This document shows positions 1-8,680 of a stretch of DNA of 64,000 bases, one piece after another. Source of the DNA: Bdellovibrionales bacterium (lineage in GTDB: Bacteria > Bdellovibrionota > UBA1018). The stretch spans positions 217,747 to 281,746 of the forward strand of contig CANCQK010000002.1 of the NCBI GenBank assembly GCA_947380295.1, given 5' to 3'. The notes beneath the pieces were generated by a model. That model had not been told where the DNA came from, searched no databases, and worked only from the letters and a program-made list of their open reading frames with translations. Positions within the stretch are counted from its first letter, which is position 1; the number at the start of each line of letters is the position of its first letter. The position numbers and the translations under genes are program-made.

Positions 1-195
1 GTAGGCGTTCTTGAGATTGTCGATCTCGAAAAGCTTGGTTTGATTGAGCTTTTGAAGATCGTGGTCGTAGTTTTTTTGGATGCTATCGAGCTCAAGCTCA
101 TGCTGATGAGCGAGTTGGTTTCTGTAATTCTTAAGTCGTTGCTCTTCGACGTTGTAGTAGCCTGAGGAACTATTTGATGAGACATCGATACTCAT
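1..195 (-). CDS. N-terminal part of an unrecognised coiled-coil protein (runs off the window)
   Basis: Reading leftward from an ATG at 195 to 193, the frame stays open for all 65 codons to the window edge. The residues are polar and charged, with heptad-like leucines after residue 25 (LELDSIQKNYDHDLQKL and onward), so a coiled coil is likely. No signal peptide or membrane segment is visible. An A-rich GAAGAG stretch upstream of the ATG could serve as a weak ribosome site. The gene is divergent from the ygfA-rny-ymdB operon, so the roughly 120 bases between them should hold promoters for both. I do not recognise the family, and the C-terminus is missing. Confidence 0.6.
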   Translation of the reverse strand, partial: MSIDVSSNSSSGYYNVEEQRLKNYRNQLAHQHELELDSIQKNYDHDLQKLNQTKLFEIDNLKNAY

Positions 196-320
196 TTTTT
201 TATGATGCTCTTCTTGTTCAAGTTCGACAATGGGCAAGATTTGCCCGTGAAAAGTATAAATTCTTCAAAGAAAACTCCAGTATAAACTAGAATAGTTCAT
301 CAGTTCAGTCGGTTCAGAGT

Positions 321-1013
321 TTGAAACCGTACTTAAATAGTGCTATATTCCGGCTCATTGTGAATTTGAAGGACCAGTCTGCCATAAGAAAAGAAATTCT
401 AGCTCTTCGTCGCAGTTTGCCCAAAGAGACTAGACAGCAGCTGAGTCACGAAGTGACCGGGCGATTGAACCTGTCTTTAGATGTGAGCCGACTCAAGTCG
501 AAGGTCCGCATTGCAACTTATCAGTCCCTTTCGGACGAGGTGAGTTTGGATGAGTTGAATCAGACCTGGGCAAAAGCGGGGATCGATCTTTTTTTTCCAC
601 GGGTGAAGCAGGACCCAGAGAAAGTATTAGAACCGGTCTTGGAGTGGATCAAGATGCCCGCTGAATCAGTTTTGGATTCGAGGTCGTCCTCTTGGGTAAA
701 GGGTTCACTCGGGGCATTGGAGCCCAGTGCAGGGTTCGAGGCTGAGGTCACTCCTCAGTTTGATTTGATTCTGGTTCCAGGCGTGGCCTTTAGTCATGCG
801 GGTGAGCGGATTGGCAGGGGCAAAGGGTTTTATGATCGATTCTTAGCTCAATGGCCCTTAGTTCTGAGATTGAGCTTAGCCTATGAATTTCAGATGGTTT
901 CGAGTTTGCCGCAAAATGCATGGGATCAGGCGGTCCACTGGGTCCTAACCGAAAAATCTGAGGTCCGCACAGAGTTTTTAGAGAAGTGGTTTGAAATATG
1001 GCTCAAAAGTTAA
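321..1013 (+). CDS. ygfA: 5-formyltetrahydrofolate cyclo-ligase (MTHFS family)
   Basis: This enzyme converts 5-formyltetrahydrofolate to 5,10-methenyltetrahydrofolate with ATP in the cytosol. The C-terminal signature is clear: LVPGVAFSHAGERIGRGKG then FYDRFL (about residues 151-175), the nucleotide and folate site of the family. An N-terminal KEILALRRSL segment (about 25-33) also fits. The longest frame starts at TTG 321 and gives 230 residues, a little long for a family of about 190-200. GTG 360 or TTG 366 are plausible later starts, and no strong Shine-Dalgarno sequence decides between them. The 3' end overlaps the next gene by 16 bases, which suggests translational coupling with the RNase Y-like gene. 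Confidence 0.88.
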   Translation: MKPYLNSAIFRLIVNLKDQSAIRKEILALRRSLPKETRQQLSHEVTGRLNLSLDVSRLKSKVRIATYQSLSDEVSLDELNQTWAKAGIDLFFPRVKQDPEKVLEPVLEWIKMPAESVLDSRSSSWVKGSLGALEPSAGFEAEVTPQFDLILVPGVAFSHAGERIGRGKGFYDRFLAQWPLVLRLSLAYEFQMVSSLPQNAWDQAVHWVLTEKSEVRTEFLEKWFEIWLKS

Positions 1014-2065
1014 ACCTTCACAAAGATGAACAAGCGAGGCGGTTGCTCTGTATTGCGGTTGCGAGGCAGGCAACTCACGCGATTAGCCACATCACCGTGG
1101 CGCGGGTGGCGTTTTCCCCGATGCAGCTGAAAGACGGGATTAAGGGCAAAATTGTGGGCAAAGAAGGCCGTAATGCCCGCTTTTTTGAAGAAAAAGCAGG
1201 CGTTGACCTCCTTTTGAACGAAGCACCTGATGCTGTTTTAATCTCTAGTTTTGATGCCTTTCGCCGCGAGGTGGCTCGGGTAGCTCTGGAGATGTTGGTT
1301 CTCGATGGGAGAATTCAATCTGCCCGGATTGAGGATTGCTTGGCTCAAGCCAAGATTCAAGTCGATCAGCAGGCGAGAGAATGGGGTGCTAAATCAGCTC
1401 TCTCCCTCGGGGTGGATGGACTTCATCCAGCCATCGTTCGAGTCTTGGGTACCCTTAAGTTTCGGCATAGCTTTGGGCAGAATCAGCTTGAGCATGCCGT
1501 TGAAACCGCAGGGCTCTGTGGGACACTCGCAGCCGAGCTCGGTTTTGATGCCCAGTTGGCCCGTCGAGCGGGATTACTTCATGACCTCGGCAAAGCCCTT
1601 GATCAAACTCATGACGGTGGCCATGCCGAAGCCGGAGCAGAGTTTGCGAAAAGATACGGCGAGTGCCCTGAAGTGGTTCAGGCGATTGCCGCCCATCACG
1701 AAGAAGTTTCTCCCGACTCATGGCTTGATCATCTCGTGATTGCGGCCGATGCTCTCTCGGGGGCTCGCCCTGGGGCTCGCAATGGTTCGACCCAAGCGGG
1801 TTTGGAACGATCTGAGCTGATGGAGAAAATTGCACTCGAAATTCCAGGGGTCCAGCAAGCCTATGCAGTTCAGGCTGGACGGGAGATTCGAGTTTTTGTC
1901 GACAGCGCTCGAGTGTCCGATGCTGACGTCCAAAGAGTTGCTCAGAACGTTGCGGAGAGAATTCAAAGCGAGGTTCGTTTTCCAGGACAAATTCAAGTAA
2001 CCGTACTCCGCGAGCTGAGAACTACGGCGACTGCAACGAGTGTAAAAGGATTAGGAAAGAAATGA
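998..2065 (+). CDS. rny: RNase Y-like KH/HD endoribonuclease, short form without membrane anchor
   Basis: RNase Y starts mRNA decay by endonucleolytic cleavage. A KH domain with the GxxG loop GKEGRN (about residues 54-59) is followed by an HD hydrolase domain: RHSFGQN (156-162), the HD pair in LLHDLGKALD (195-196), GHAEAGAEF and a later HH pair (233-234). The C-terminal tail after the HD domain also matches the family. Canonical RNase Y is about 520 residues, with an N-terminal transmembrane helix and a long coiled coil. Here only 355 residues exist, and neither the helix nor the long coil is present, so the protein should be cytosolic. The start overlaps ygfA and the stop overlaps the ymdB start (ATGA). 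The neighbouring ymdB supports the RNase Y assignment. Confidence 0.88.
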   Translation: MAQKLNLHKDEQARRLLCIAVARQATHAISHITVARVAFSPMQLKDGIKGKIVGKEGRNARFFEEKAGVDLLLNEAPDAVLISSFDAFRREVARVALEMLVLDGRIQSARIEDCLAQAKIQVDQQAREWGAKSALSLGVDGLHPAIVRVLGTLKFRHSFGQNQLEHAVETAGLCGTLAAELGFDAQLARRAGLLHDLGKALDQTHDGGHAEAGAEFAKRYGECPEVVQAIAAHHEEVSPDSWLDHLVIAADALSGARPGARNGSTQAGLERSELMEKIALEIPGVQQAYAVQAGREIRVFVDSARVSDADVQRVAQNVAERIQSEVRFPGQIQVTVLRELRTTATATSVKGLGKK

Positions 2066-2871
2066 AGATTTTATATTTTGGAGATACGTTTGGGCGCCCT
2101 GGGCGCGATGCAGTTCAAGTTGCGATGGCTCGACTCGTGCCTCAGCATCAGATCGACTTTGTTGTCGTCAATGGTGAAAACTTTGCTCACGGAAATGGGA
2201 TCTTGCCTGAAATGGCAGACCAGTTTTTCGCATTGGGCGTAGACGTCATCACCTTAGGAAATCATGCGTGGGATCAGCGCCAGATTGTGCCTTACATGGG
2301 TACTTCTACACGGTTGATTCGACCTGCCAATTATCCGGATCATCCAGCTTATCGGGTTCCCGGACGCGGGATGACGGTGGTTGAGTCTCGGCGCAGGCCT
2401 GGGTTGCAGCTCGGCGTACTTCAAGTCATGGGGCGAGTTTTCATGGACGCTCTAGACTGCCCTTTCCGCACAGCGGAGAGAGAAGTCAATCGACTGGATG
2501 AACTGGGAATCCAATGCATCCTCGTTGATTTCCACGGCGAAGCCACCTCCGAGAAGCAGGCTTTCTCTCACTTCATGGACGGCAAGGTCAGCGCCGTGGT
2601 GGGGAGTCATTCTCACGTTCAAACCGCCGACGAGCGGGTGCTTGCAGGCGGCACAGCAGCCATCACCGATGCGGGGATGTGCGGGTGTTTCGATTCTGTA
2701 ATTGGTGTGAAAAAAGAGATCACGATTCAGCGTTTTCTCACCAAGCGGCCCGTGAAGTTTGAGCCTGCCGAAGGCCCAGGTGGCTATAGCGCCGTAGTGA
2801 TTGACGTCGATGAGCAAACTGGCAAGGCTCGCTCCATTCTGCGTCTGCGCGAAGTCCAAGTAACGGGATGA
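2062..2871 (+). CDS. ymdB: YmdB-type metallophosphoesterase (2',3'-cyclic nucleotide phosphodiesterase family)
   Basis: The protein is a dinuclear-metal phosphoesterase of the TIGR00282/YmdB family. Visible metal and active-site motifs are GDTFGRPGR near the N-terminus, VVNGENFAHGNG (about 35-46), TLGNHAWD (about 64-71), DFHGEATSEKQAF, then VVGSHSHVQTADE and ITDAGMCG. The 269-residue length is normal for the family. The ATG overlaps the rny stop codon as ATGA, so it is translationally coupled. The rny-ymdB pairing is common in bacteria, and in Bacillus YmdB hydrolyses cyclic AMP and affects multicellular behaviour; the role here is inferred from that family. Confidence 0.93.
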   Translation: MKILYFGDTFGRPGRDAVQVAMARLVPQHQIDFVVVNGENFAHGNGILPEMADQFFALGVDVITLGNHAWDQRQIVPYMGTSTRLIRPANYPDHPAYRVPGRGMTVVESRRRPGLQLGVLQVMGRVFMDALDCPFRTAEREVNRLDELGIQCILVDFHGEATSEKQAFSHFMDGKVSAVVGSHSHVQTADERVLAGGTAAITDAGMCGCFDSVIGVKKEITIQRFLTKRPVKFEPAEGPGGYSAVVIDVDEQTGKARSILRLREVQVTG

Positions 2872-2881
2872 TGACTCACAT

Positions 2882-3217
2882 TCAGGTCAGTACTGGAGCG
2901 CTTTGAGGACAACTGAGGGTTGAGCTTTTTGCACAACCACCGGTGGCACACCCGCCTGTGGCGCAATTTCCGCCTCCGCAGCCGCCCCCGAGTTTTTCAA
3001 AAGTCCAAGCTCGTGGGATCTGGTTAATTGCTCTGAGTGCAAGCTCAAGGCTTGGAAAGGCTTGGTAGCCTAAGTACTCTCCGGTGGAATGTTGCAAGAC
3101 AAACGCAACAAACTGGTCTTTTTCTTCGGGGTGAGTCGCAACCCCTGCCATCAGATCTTCATCGACGAGAAACCCGCCACCGTAATTTTCTGGGGTGAGA
3201 GCTGTAATCGGTTCCAT
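2882..3217 (-). CDS. Small unrecognised protein with Gly/Cys-rich C-terminal tail
   Basis: This 111-residue protein has an ordinary mixed N-terminal domain (about 1-76) and an unusual tail with cysteines at 80, 85, 90, 95 and 103. The first four are spaced exactly five residues apart within GGGCGGGNCATGGCATGGCA. No signal peptide or membrane segment is visible. It converges on ymdB with a gap of about 10 bases and lies upstream of and divergent from tRNA-Ala. I do not recognise the family. The regular cysteines could bind a metal or cluster, or be modified, but that is only inference. No strong ribosome site precedes ATG 3217. Confidence 0.6.
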   Translation of the reverse strand: MEPITALTPENYGGGFLVDEDLMAGVATHPEEKDQFVAFVLQHSTGEYLGYQAFPSLELALRAINQIPRAWTFEKLGGGCGGGNCATGGCATGGCAKSSTLSCPQSAPVLT

Positions 3218-3327
3218 AGGTTTTGAAGTAGCATTTTCTATGAAAAAATTCTGAACTTTCAGTTGCTTAATTCTAAAAAATTGCGTAATTAAGTTCTCGC
3301 TCGTTTCATCAAATTGGTTTTAAAGAT

Positions 3328-3403
3328 GGGGTTGTAGCTCAGTTGGTAGAGCACCTGCTTTGCAAGCAGGGGGTCAGCGGTTCGACTCCGCTCAGCTCCA
3401 CCA
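3328..3403 (+). tRNA. tRNA-Ala (anticodon UGC), CCA encoded
   Basis: A full cloverleaf can be drawn: acceptor stem GGGGTTG/CAGCTCC, D-arm, anticodon arm CCTGC-TTTGCAA-GCAGG with anticodon TGC at 3361-3363, T-arm containing GGTTCGACTCC, discriminator A at 3400 and an encoded CCA at 3401-3403. The third acceptor pair is G3-U70, the alanine identity element. A terminator-like hairpin follows at 3421. The gene stands alone, just before the CRISPR-Cas locus. Confidence 0.98.
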
Positions 3404-3420
3404 TTTGATGAAGAGTTTAA

Positions 3421-3452
3421 GAAGCCGGAAGCGTAAGCTCTCCGGCTTTTTT
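3421..3452 (+). terminator. Rho-independent terminator after tRNA-Ala
   Basis: AAGCCGGA (3422-3429) pairs perfectly with TCCGGCTT (3441-3448). An inner AGC/GCT stem closes a GTAA loop, and a run of T residues follows. It should end the tRNA transcript before the cas operon. Confidence 0.88.
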
Positions 3453-3544
3453 CATTTCTGGGGTTCATCTTTTACTCATGCCTTCCCTACTAGCTCCGCT
3501 GCGCGGTTCTTCTCGCTTCATGGTTGATCGCGTTCATCCCACAA

Positions 3545-3584
3545 TTAGTCCGAATTCTGGACGGATGTTTGAAATTCGGACTAA
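3545..3584. promoter_or_regulatory. 12-bp perfect inverted repeat upstream of the cas operon
   Basis: TTAGTCCGAATT (3545-3556) and its exact complement AATTCGGACTAA (3573-3584) are separated by 16 bases. There is no T-run, so a terminator is unlikely; a dyad operator or a hairpin in a cas leader is more plausible. The rest of 3453-3668 holds no gene that I can support. Confidence 0.45.
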
Positions 3585-3623
3585 AGGAGAATCACATCAA
3601 TTTTTAGTAGGTGAGTGTCTATA

Positions 3624-3638
3624 GCCTCTCAGAGAGGC
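3624..3638. promoter_or_regulatory. 7-bp palindrome GCCTCTC-A-GAGAGGC before cas3
   Basis: The perfect arms surround a single central base, 31 bases before the TTG at 3669. Its position between the larger dyad and cas3 suits an operator or a structured leader. Function is inferred only from position and symmetry. Confidence 0.3.
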
Positions 3639-3668
3639 CTTCTCACTGAATCGTTAAAATAATGCTCA

Positions 3669-6473
3669 TTGGCATATCCCTTGCTCAAGTGCTCAGTCAG
3701 TTATGAGGATTTTTCAACTTTGAATGAGCAGAACACTTATTTTAATTATTGGGCAAAGTGCTCCCGGACCAATCGAAGAGATTTTCACCTTTTCCCTTTT
3801 CATTCTCTCGATGTCGCGGCAGTGGGCTGCTTTCTTTTAGATCCCGCATCACCTCGGACTAAGTATTTGGCAAAACAGTCTGGCTTGAGCATTGAGTTCA
3901 TCCGGTATCTTTTTGTGCTCTTACTTATGATTCATGATCTAGGGAAGCTCTCAAAGCGATTTCAGGCACTGGTCCCGGAGATTTTTGCAGTTTTATTTCC
4001 CGGGAGAAAGTTTCCCGGCGAATACATCACTCGCCACGACACGATGGGGCATGTTCTTTGGCGGAAAAAAGTTTTTCAGCAACTGACAGAAAAAAATCCT
4101 AATCTAGCGGAGATATTAGACCTGCTAGCTGAATCTAGTTTTGGCCACCATGGAATGCCTCCAGAGGTCGCAAAATGTGGAGGTCACACAGCCTTTGTCC
4201 TGGAGGAGTTTTTTGATTCTCAGGATGTTCAAGCTGCGCTGGGATTTGTTTCTGATTGCCTAGAGATATTGGGTCCTACTCCATCAGTTCCAGAAAATTG
4301 GAGGAGACTGATTCCCGGACTTAAGACTTTGTCCTGGCAGTTTGCGGGGTTGACCGTTCTCTGTGATTGGCTGGGATCGTCGGTGGAATATTTTCCCTAC
4401 TCTTCCAGTTTCTTGCCTATTACCGAGTATTGGCATGCTTTTGCGTTGCCTCAAGCCAGGCGCGTCGTTCATGAGGGCTTTGGACATTCCTCACGGCCAA
4501 GCCCCTATGAGAACATTCATTCTCTTTTTCCATTTATCGAGCAGCCCACACCTCTCCAAAAATGGGCTCACGAAACGTCGTTGGCCAGTGGTCCTAAGTT
4601 ATTCATTTTAGAGGATGTGACAGGAGCAGGAAAAACAGAAGCAGCCTTGATTCTTGCTCACCGGCTCATGGCGCAAGGAGACGCTGAAGGCCTCTACTTT
4701 GGTTTGCCAACCATGGCTACAGCCAACTCCATCTACCAGCGACTGCGAGTGGCTTATCGGAGACTATTTGAACCAAACTCGATACCTTCGCTGGTCTTAG
4801 CCCACGGCGCTCGCCATTTATCAAAGGATTTTAGCGACTCCGTTCGACCCATTCCCGGCGCTCCTACTCAGGACCAGATCTACGGACAAGAAGAGAGTGC
4901 CTCATCATTTTGCAGAGAATGGTTGGCTGATTCGTCAAAAAAATCGCTTTTAGCTGAGGTTGGAGTAGGCACTCTGGATCAGGCTCTTCTCAGTGTCTTG
5001 CCTGCTCGTCATCAGTCTCTGAGATTGCTGGGGCTTTATCGTAAACTCCTCGTGGTTGATGAGATCTATGCTTACGACCCTTACATGGCCAGACTCCTCG
5101 AGGGCCTGCTCAAGGAGCATGCCCGTCAGGGTGGCTCAGCTATCCTCTTGTCTGCGACGCTACCTTTAGGGCGTAAGGCTCAATTCATTACGTCGTTTCG
5201 ATCTGGGCTCCAGAGCGCAAACGCACGAGAGATGCAGGCCGGATCTGCATCCGAAGCCTTTCCTGTCGCTTCCCAGGCTGCTGCTTGCTCTTCAAGTGCT
5301 ACTGCCTTGAGCTCTCGGAGCGAAGTAAGCCGAACAGTGCTCATAAAATTTGTCAATCACTATGAAAATGTGATCGGGGTGATTCAAAGCAAGGCACGCC
5401 AAGGACATTGCGTCTGCTGGATCCGAAATACGGTTCGTGATGCTGTGAAAACCTATCACGACTTAATTCAACAAGGAGTTAGTCCTTCACGGATCGATCT
5501 CTTTCATAGTCGTTTTGCAATGATTGATCGAATTCGAATCGAAGAAAAGGTCCTCAGACAATTTGGCAAATTAGCGGGTCCCTCAGAACGTGAGGGTAGA
5601 ATCATTGTTGCCACCCAAGTCGTCGAACAATCTTTGGACCTTGATTTTGACGAGATGTTTTCCGATTTAGCTCCGATCGATTTATTGGTTCAGCGGGCCG
5701 GTCGCCTGCAACGGCATATTCGTTCACACGATGGTGTCTACATGAAGGGTAAAGGTGTCAAGGACGGGCGTAAACCAGCAGTGCTTCACATCTTTGCGCC
5801 AGAATTTCAAGAACACCCTAAAAAGGGCTGGTTAGCGCAGGACTTTCGCGGAACAGCTCTGGTTTATCCACATATAGGCCAGCTTTGGTTAACTTATCGA
5901 GCTCTCAATCAACTGGGGCAATGGACGATGCCGGACGATGCTCGACACCTGATTGAAGCGGTGTATCGAGAAGATGCTCAGACAGAAATTCCGAAAAGCC
6001 TACAGTGGCAGGAGGACAAGGCCACAGGTGAAGATCAGGGTAAACAAGGCGGTGCAGATCTCAACACTCTCAACTTTGCAAAGGGTTACCGGCGTACGTC
6101 GGCCAAGGCAGAGCAGTGGGACGGAGAGTTGAAAATTAAAACGAGGATTGGCGAAGCAACGATCGATGTTGTACTGGCAGTATGTGAGGACGGTCGATTG
6201 CTGCCCTTCGCAGAAGTAGATCACCATTCTTGGGAGTTGAGTAGACTTTCACTTCCTAAACGACTGTGGACCGACGCTCATCGAGCACAAAACTTAGAGT
6301 ATTCTAGCCTAATTGAGTCGGAAAAGAGGCTCAATCCAAAACTCAAATATTCCGAAATTTGTGTAGTTCCCCAACGGTCAAACGCTGCACTCAATGCACC
6401 TGATCCCAACTTCAAAAATTACCATCCCCGATTGGGCTGGGGATCATTTCAGCCACAAGGAGAACGAGAATGA
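3669..6473 (+). CDS. cas3: Cas3, type I-E CRISPR nuclease-helicase
   Basis: Cas3 is recruited by Cascade after target recognition and unwinds and degrades DNA. The N-terminal HD nuclease shows FHSLDVAAVG (about 44-53) and IHDLGKLSKRFQ (88-99). The SF2 helicase shows GAGKT (about 319-323), DEIY (about 462-465), SATLP, and QVVEQSLDLDFDE with QRAGRLQRH as the later motifs. The 934-residue length is normal for a fused HD-helicase Cas3. The longest frame starts at TTG 3669. A GAGGA at 3705-3709, ten bases before TTG 3720, makes the later TTG equally plausible, and the conserved region starts only after residue 22. The stop overlaps cse1 as ATGA, so it heads the operon. Confidence 0.97.
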   Translation: MAYPLLKCSVSYEDFSTLNEQNTYFNYWAKCSRTNRRDFHLFPFHSLDVAAVGCFLLDPASPRTKYLAKQSGLSIEFIRYLFVLLLMIHDLGKLSKRFQALVPEIFAVLFPGRKFPGEYITRHDTMGHVLWRKKVFQQLTEKNPNLAEILDLLAESSFGHHGMPPEVAKCGGHTAFVLEEFFDSQDVQAALGFVSDCLEILGPTPSVPENWRRLIPGLKTLSWQFAGLTVLCDWLGSSVEYFPYSSSFLPITEYWHAFALPQARRVVHEGFGHSSRPSPYENIHSLFPFIEQPTPLQKWAHETSLASGPKLFILEDVTGAGKTEAALILAHRLMAQGDAEGLYFGLPTMATANSIYQRLRVAYRRLFEPNSIPSLVLAHGARHLSKDFSDSVRPIPGAPTQDQIYGQEESASSFCREWLADSSKKSLLAEVGVGTLDQALLSVLPARHQSLRLLGLYRKLLVVDEIYAYDPYMARLLEGLLKEHARQGGSAILLSATLPLGRKAQFITSFRSGLQSANAREMQAGSASEAFPVASQAAACSSSATALSSRSEVSRTVLIKFVNHYENVIGVIQSKARQGHCVCWIRNTVRDAVKTYHDLIQQGVSPSRIDLFHSRFAMIDRIRIEEKVLRQFGKLAGPSEREGRIIVATQVVEQSLDLDFDEMFSDLAPIDLLVQRAGRLQRHIRSHDGVYMKGKGVKDGRKPAVLHIFAPEFQEHPKKGWLAQDFRGTALVYPHIGQLWLTYRALNQLGQWTMPDDARHLIEAVYREDAQTEIPKSLQWQEDKATGEDQGKQGGADLNTLNFAKGYRRTSAKAEQWDGELKIKTRIGEATIDVVLAVCEDGRLLPFAEVDHHSWELSRLSLPKRLWTDAHRAQNLEYSSLIESEKRLNPKLKYSEICVVPQRSNAALNAPDPNFKNYHPRLGWGSFQPQGERE

Positions 6474-8071
6474 ATTTGATCCATGATCGCTGGATACCCG
6501 TCATAAGGCAAGATGGGACCAGGGATAAAATTAGACCAAGCGAACTGGGCAATTGTGAAAATCCTGCGATTTCGATCGATGCCCCGCGTCCTGACTTTAG
6601 AAGCGCATATTATCAATTTTTAATTGGCCTCATTCAAACCGTCTATGCTCCCGCAGACCGTTATGAGTGGCTCGACCGCTACCGTGAGCGGCCGAGTCGA
6701 GAAGAACTTCAAAAGGCTTTTGAGTCATTTGCTCCTGCGTTTGAGCTGCATTCTGAATCGGGGCCAGCTTTTATGCAGGATTTGGATCTCTTGCGAGAAC
6801 AAGAGGAAAAGGACATTGGATTCCTACTTTTAGGTTTTCCCGCCGTAAACACGATTGCGAAGAATCAGGATTTTTTCCAGCGACGTGACTCCATAAAAGG
6901 GATCTGCTCGAGCTGTACAGCCGTGGCACTTTATTCGAGACAGTCTTACGGAGTGAGTTTCGGCGGGGGCCATATGACCGGAATGAGAGGTGCCGGCCCT
7001 GTTACAACGTTGCTGCTGACCGGTGAGGGTGGCAAGCCGCTCTGGACTCATCTTTGGCTTAATGTTTTGAGTCATGAAGATCGGTTTGGTTCTAATATTG
7101 CTTCCGCCGAAAGCGGCGTTTTTCCGTGGTTAGGTGCAACACGATGTCGGAGTAAGTTTGAGGATACACACCCGTCAGATGTTCATGAACTTCAGATGTT
7201 TTGGTCGACTCCCATGCGAATCCGTCTAGGTAACTCAATAGAGCAGGGCACCTGCGATCTTTGTGGGGACCATGAAATCCTTTGGCAAACCTTCCGTGCC
7301 TTTAAAGATGGCACTCGATATTCTTCGACTTGGCGACACGCATTCTCACCTTATTTATTTTTTACAGATCAAGAGGGAAATGACCGTCTAAAGGCCATGA
7401 GCGGGAGCGTGGGTAAAATCTCTTATGAGCACTGGCTTGCGCTCACTTTGGGGTCGAATTCGGTTGGGAAAAACGTGAAAGCAATCCCAGCTTCAGTGGT
7501 TTCTGACTATTTTGAGTGGAAATTGGATAAAATAGCTGGATTAGACGCTCCTTTTAAACTCTGGTGTAGTGGACTATTTGCTGAAAAATCTGAGGTAAAA
7601 TGTTGGTATGAAAGCACTACTCCTGTAATTCATTCGAGACTCAGTCGGGAAAAATTTGCTCTTCATATTCAAGAATTGACCAGCGCCTCATCTCAAGTCT
7701 CAAAGACACTTTTGGAGCATCTCAAGAAAGCTTGGGCCACGATAGGCAGTAAAGGCACTGCTCGTGAACGAACCAAGATGAATGCCTCCGTTGTTAAGGC
7801 TAAATGGATTGAAGGTACAGAGGATCAGTTTTTTGAAATGGTCAATCGGCTAGCCTCCTCGATTGAAATACAACAGGCTCCTGAATCTATTTTAGCCAAG
7901 TGGTGGATCACTTTGGAATTGCAAGCAGAACGGCTTTTTTTCCACTTTGCGTTGGTGGATGTCGAAGATTTACGAGGTACCAAAAGTCTAACACTCGCTC
8001 ATTCTCAGTTTAGAAAGCGCCTCAAGGGCATCGCAAATCAACTAATTGAAAAAAGGGAAACTAATCTATGA
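6470..8071 (+). CDS. cse1: Cse1 (CasA, Cas8e), large subunit of Cascade
   Basis: Cse1 recognises the PAM and helps recruit Cas3. The start NLIHDRWIPVIRQDG is typical of the family. Two CxxC pairs, C146/C149 (CSSC) and C262/C265 (CDLC), match the zinc site of characterised CasA proteins. GGGHMTGMRGAGPVTTL (about 165-181) is the conserved glycine-rich segment. The length of 533 residues is normal. ATG overlaps the cas3 stop, and the 3' end overlaps cse2 in the same way, so translation is tightly coupled through the effector genes. Confidence 0.95.
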   Translation: MNLIHDRWIPVIRQDGTRDKIRPSELGNCENPAISIDAPRPDFRSAYYQFLIGLIQTVYAPADRYEWLDRYRERPSREELQKAFESFAPAFELHSESGPAFMQDLDLLREQEEKDIGFLLLGFPAVNTIAKNQDFFQRRDSIKGICSSCTAVALYSRQSYGVSFGGGHMTGMRGAGPVTTLLLTGEGGKPLWTHLWLNVLSHEDRFGSNIASAESGVFPWLGATRCRSKFEDTHPSDVHELQMFWSTPMRIRLGNSIEQGTCDLCGDHEILWQTFRAFKDGTRYSSTWRHAFSPYLFFTDQEGNDRLKAMSGSVGKISYEHWLALTLGSNSVGKNVKAIPASVVSDYFEWKLDKIAGLDAPFKLWCSGLFAEKSEVKCWYESTTPVIHSRLSREKFALHIQELTSASSQVSKTLLEHLKKAWATIGSKGTARERTKMNASVVKAKWIEGTEDQFFEMVNRLASSIEIQQAPESILAKWWITLELQAERLFFHFALVDVEDLRGTKSLTLAHSQFRKRLKGIANQLIEKRETNL

Positions 8072-8661
8072 CTGAAATTAATGAGCCATTATCATCGGCC
8101 ACGCAGCAGCCGAAATTAGGCCGCTCCAAACTTCAAGTTCTTTGGCGAGTAGAAGACCAAGAAAATATATTGAAGTGGTGGAAAAGTTTCGAGCACCATC
8201 GTGACTGGAGTGCTGAACTAAGGCGTTGTGAAACTCCAGCTGATGTACTGCTGACAAAAGGATTTGGGGCGCTGCTCCAACAACTGAGGGGGGCGTGGAC
8301 TCGTGATAGTCAGCTCTTATCGCTGGCTGCTGCCGCTGGGATCTTAGCACATATTAAGGTCCATCAGAGTGGACAAGGCTTTGCCCAGGTTTGCGGGGCT
8401 GTGCCCAAAGGTGCAATCGGTCCACTCGTCAGCGAACTTCGCTTTGCGCAATTATTGAAAAGCCGCAGCGTGGATGAATTTTTTAGACGAATGATTCGCA
8501 CTGTCGGACTGCTGAAGAACCAGGCTGATGTCTTAGCAGTGGCAGACGGAGTCCTTCAATGGACCCACGAGTGTCTGACTCAGGGAGAACATCCAAACCC
8601 ATTAAAACGAATAAAAATTCGATGGGGCATCGATTACTACAACCAAACCAATTCAAAATAA
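8068..8661 (+). CDS. cse2: Cse2 (CasB), small subunit of Cascade
   Basis: Cse2 is a helical protein present as a dimer along the Cascade backbone, where it stabilises the R-loop. The 197 residues are Arg/Lys-rich and helical, and carry the conserved basic segment SELRFAQLLKSRSVDEFFRR (about 112-131). The start overlaps the cse1 stop as ATGA. A gap of 19 bases with a good AAGGAGAAA site follows before cas7e, the only intergenic gap in the effector part of the operon. That suits a fresh, strong initiation for the most abundant Cascade subunit. Confidence 0.93.
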   Translation: MTEINEPLSSATQQPKLGRSKLQVLWRVEDQENILKWWKSFEHHRDWSAELRRCETPADVLLTKGFGALLQQLRGAWTRDSQLLSLAAAAGILAHIKVHQSGQGFAQVCGAVPKGAIGPLVSELRFAQLLKSRSVDEFFRRMIRTVGLLKNQADVLAVADGVLQWTHECLTQGEHPNPLKRIKIRWGIDYYNQTNSK

Positions 8662-8680
8662 ACAAAACAAGGAGAAAATC

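Noticed and set aside
200..320. A possible 6S RNA next to ygfA, as seen in many proteobacteria
   Set aside because: The 120 bases before ygfA show no long 6S-type double stem with a central bubble, and they sit between divergent genes. No support.
3390..3403. tRNA-Ala 3' end as an attachment site for the CRISPR region
   Set aside because: I searched the window for a second copy of the tRNA 3' end and found none; no integrase gene is present. The tRNA remains simply a neighbour.
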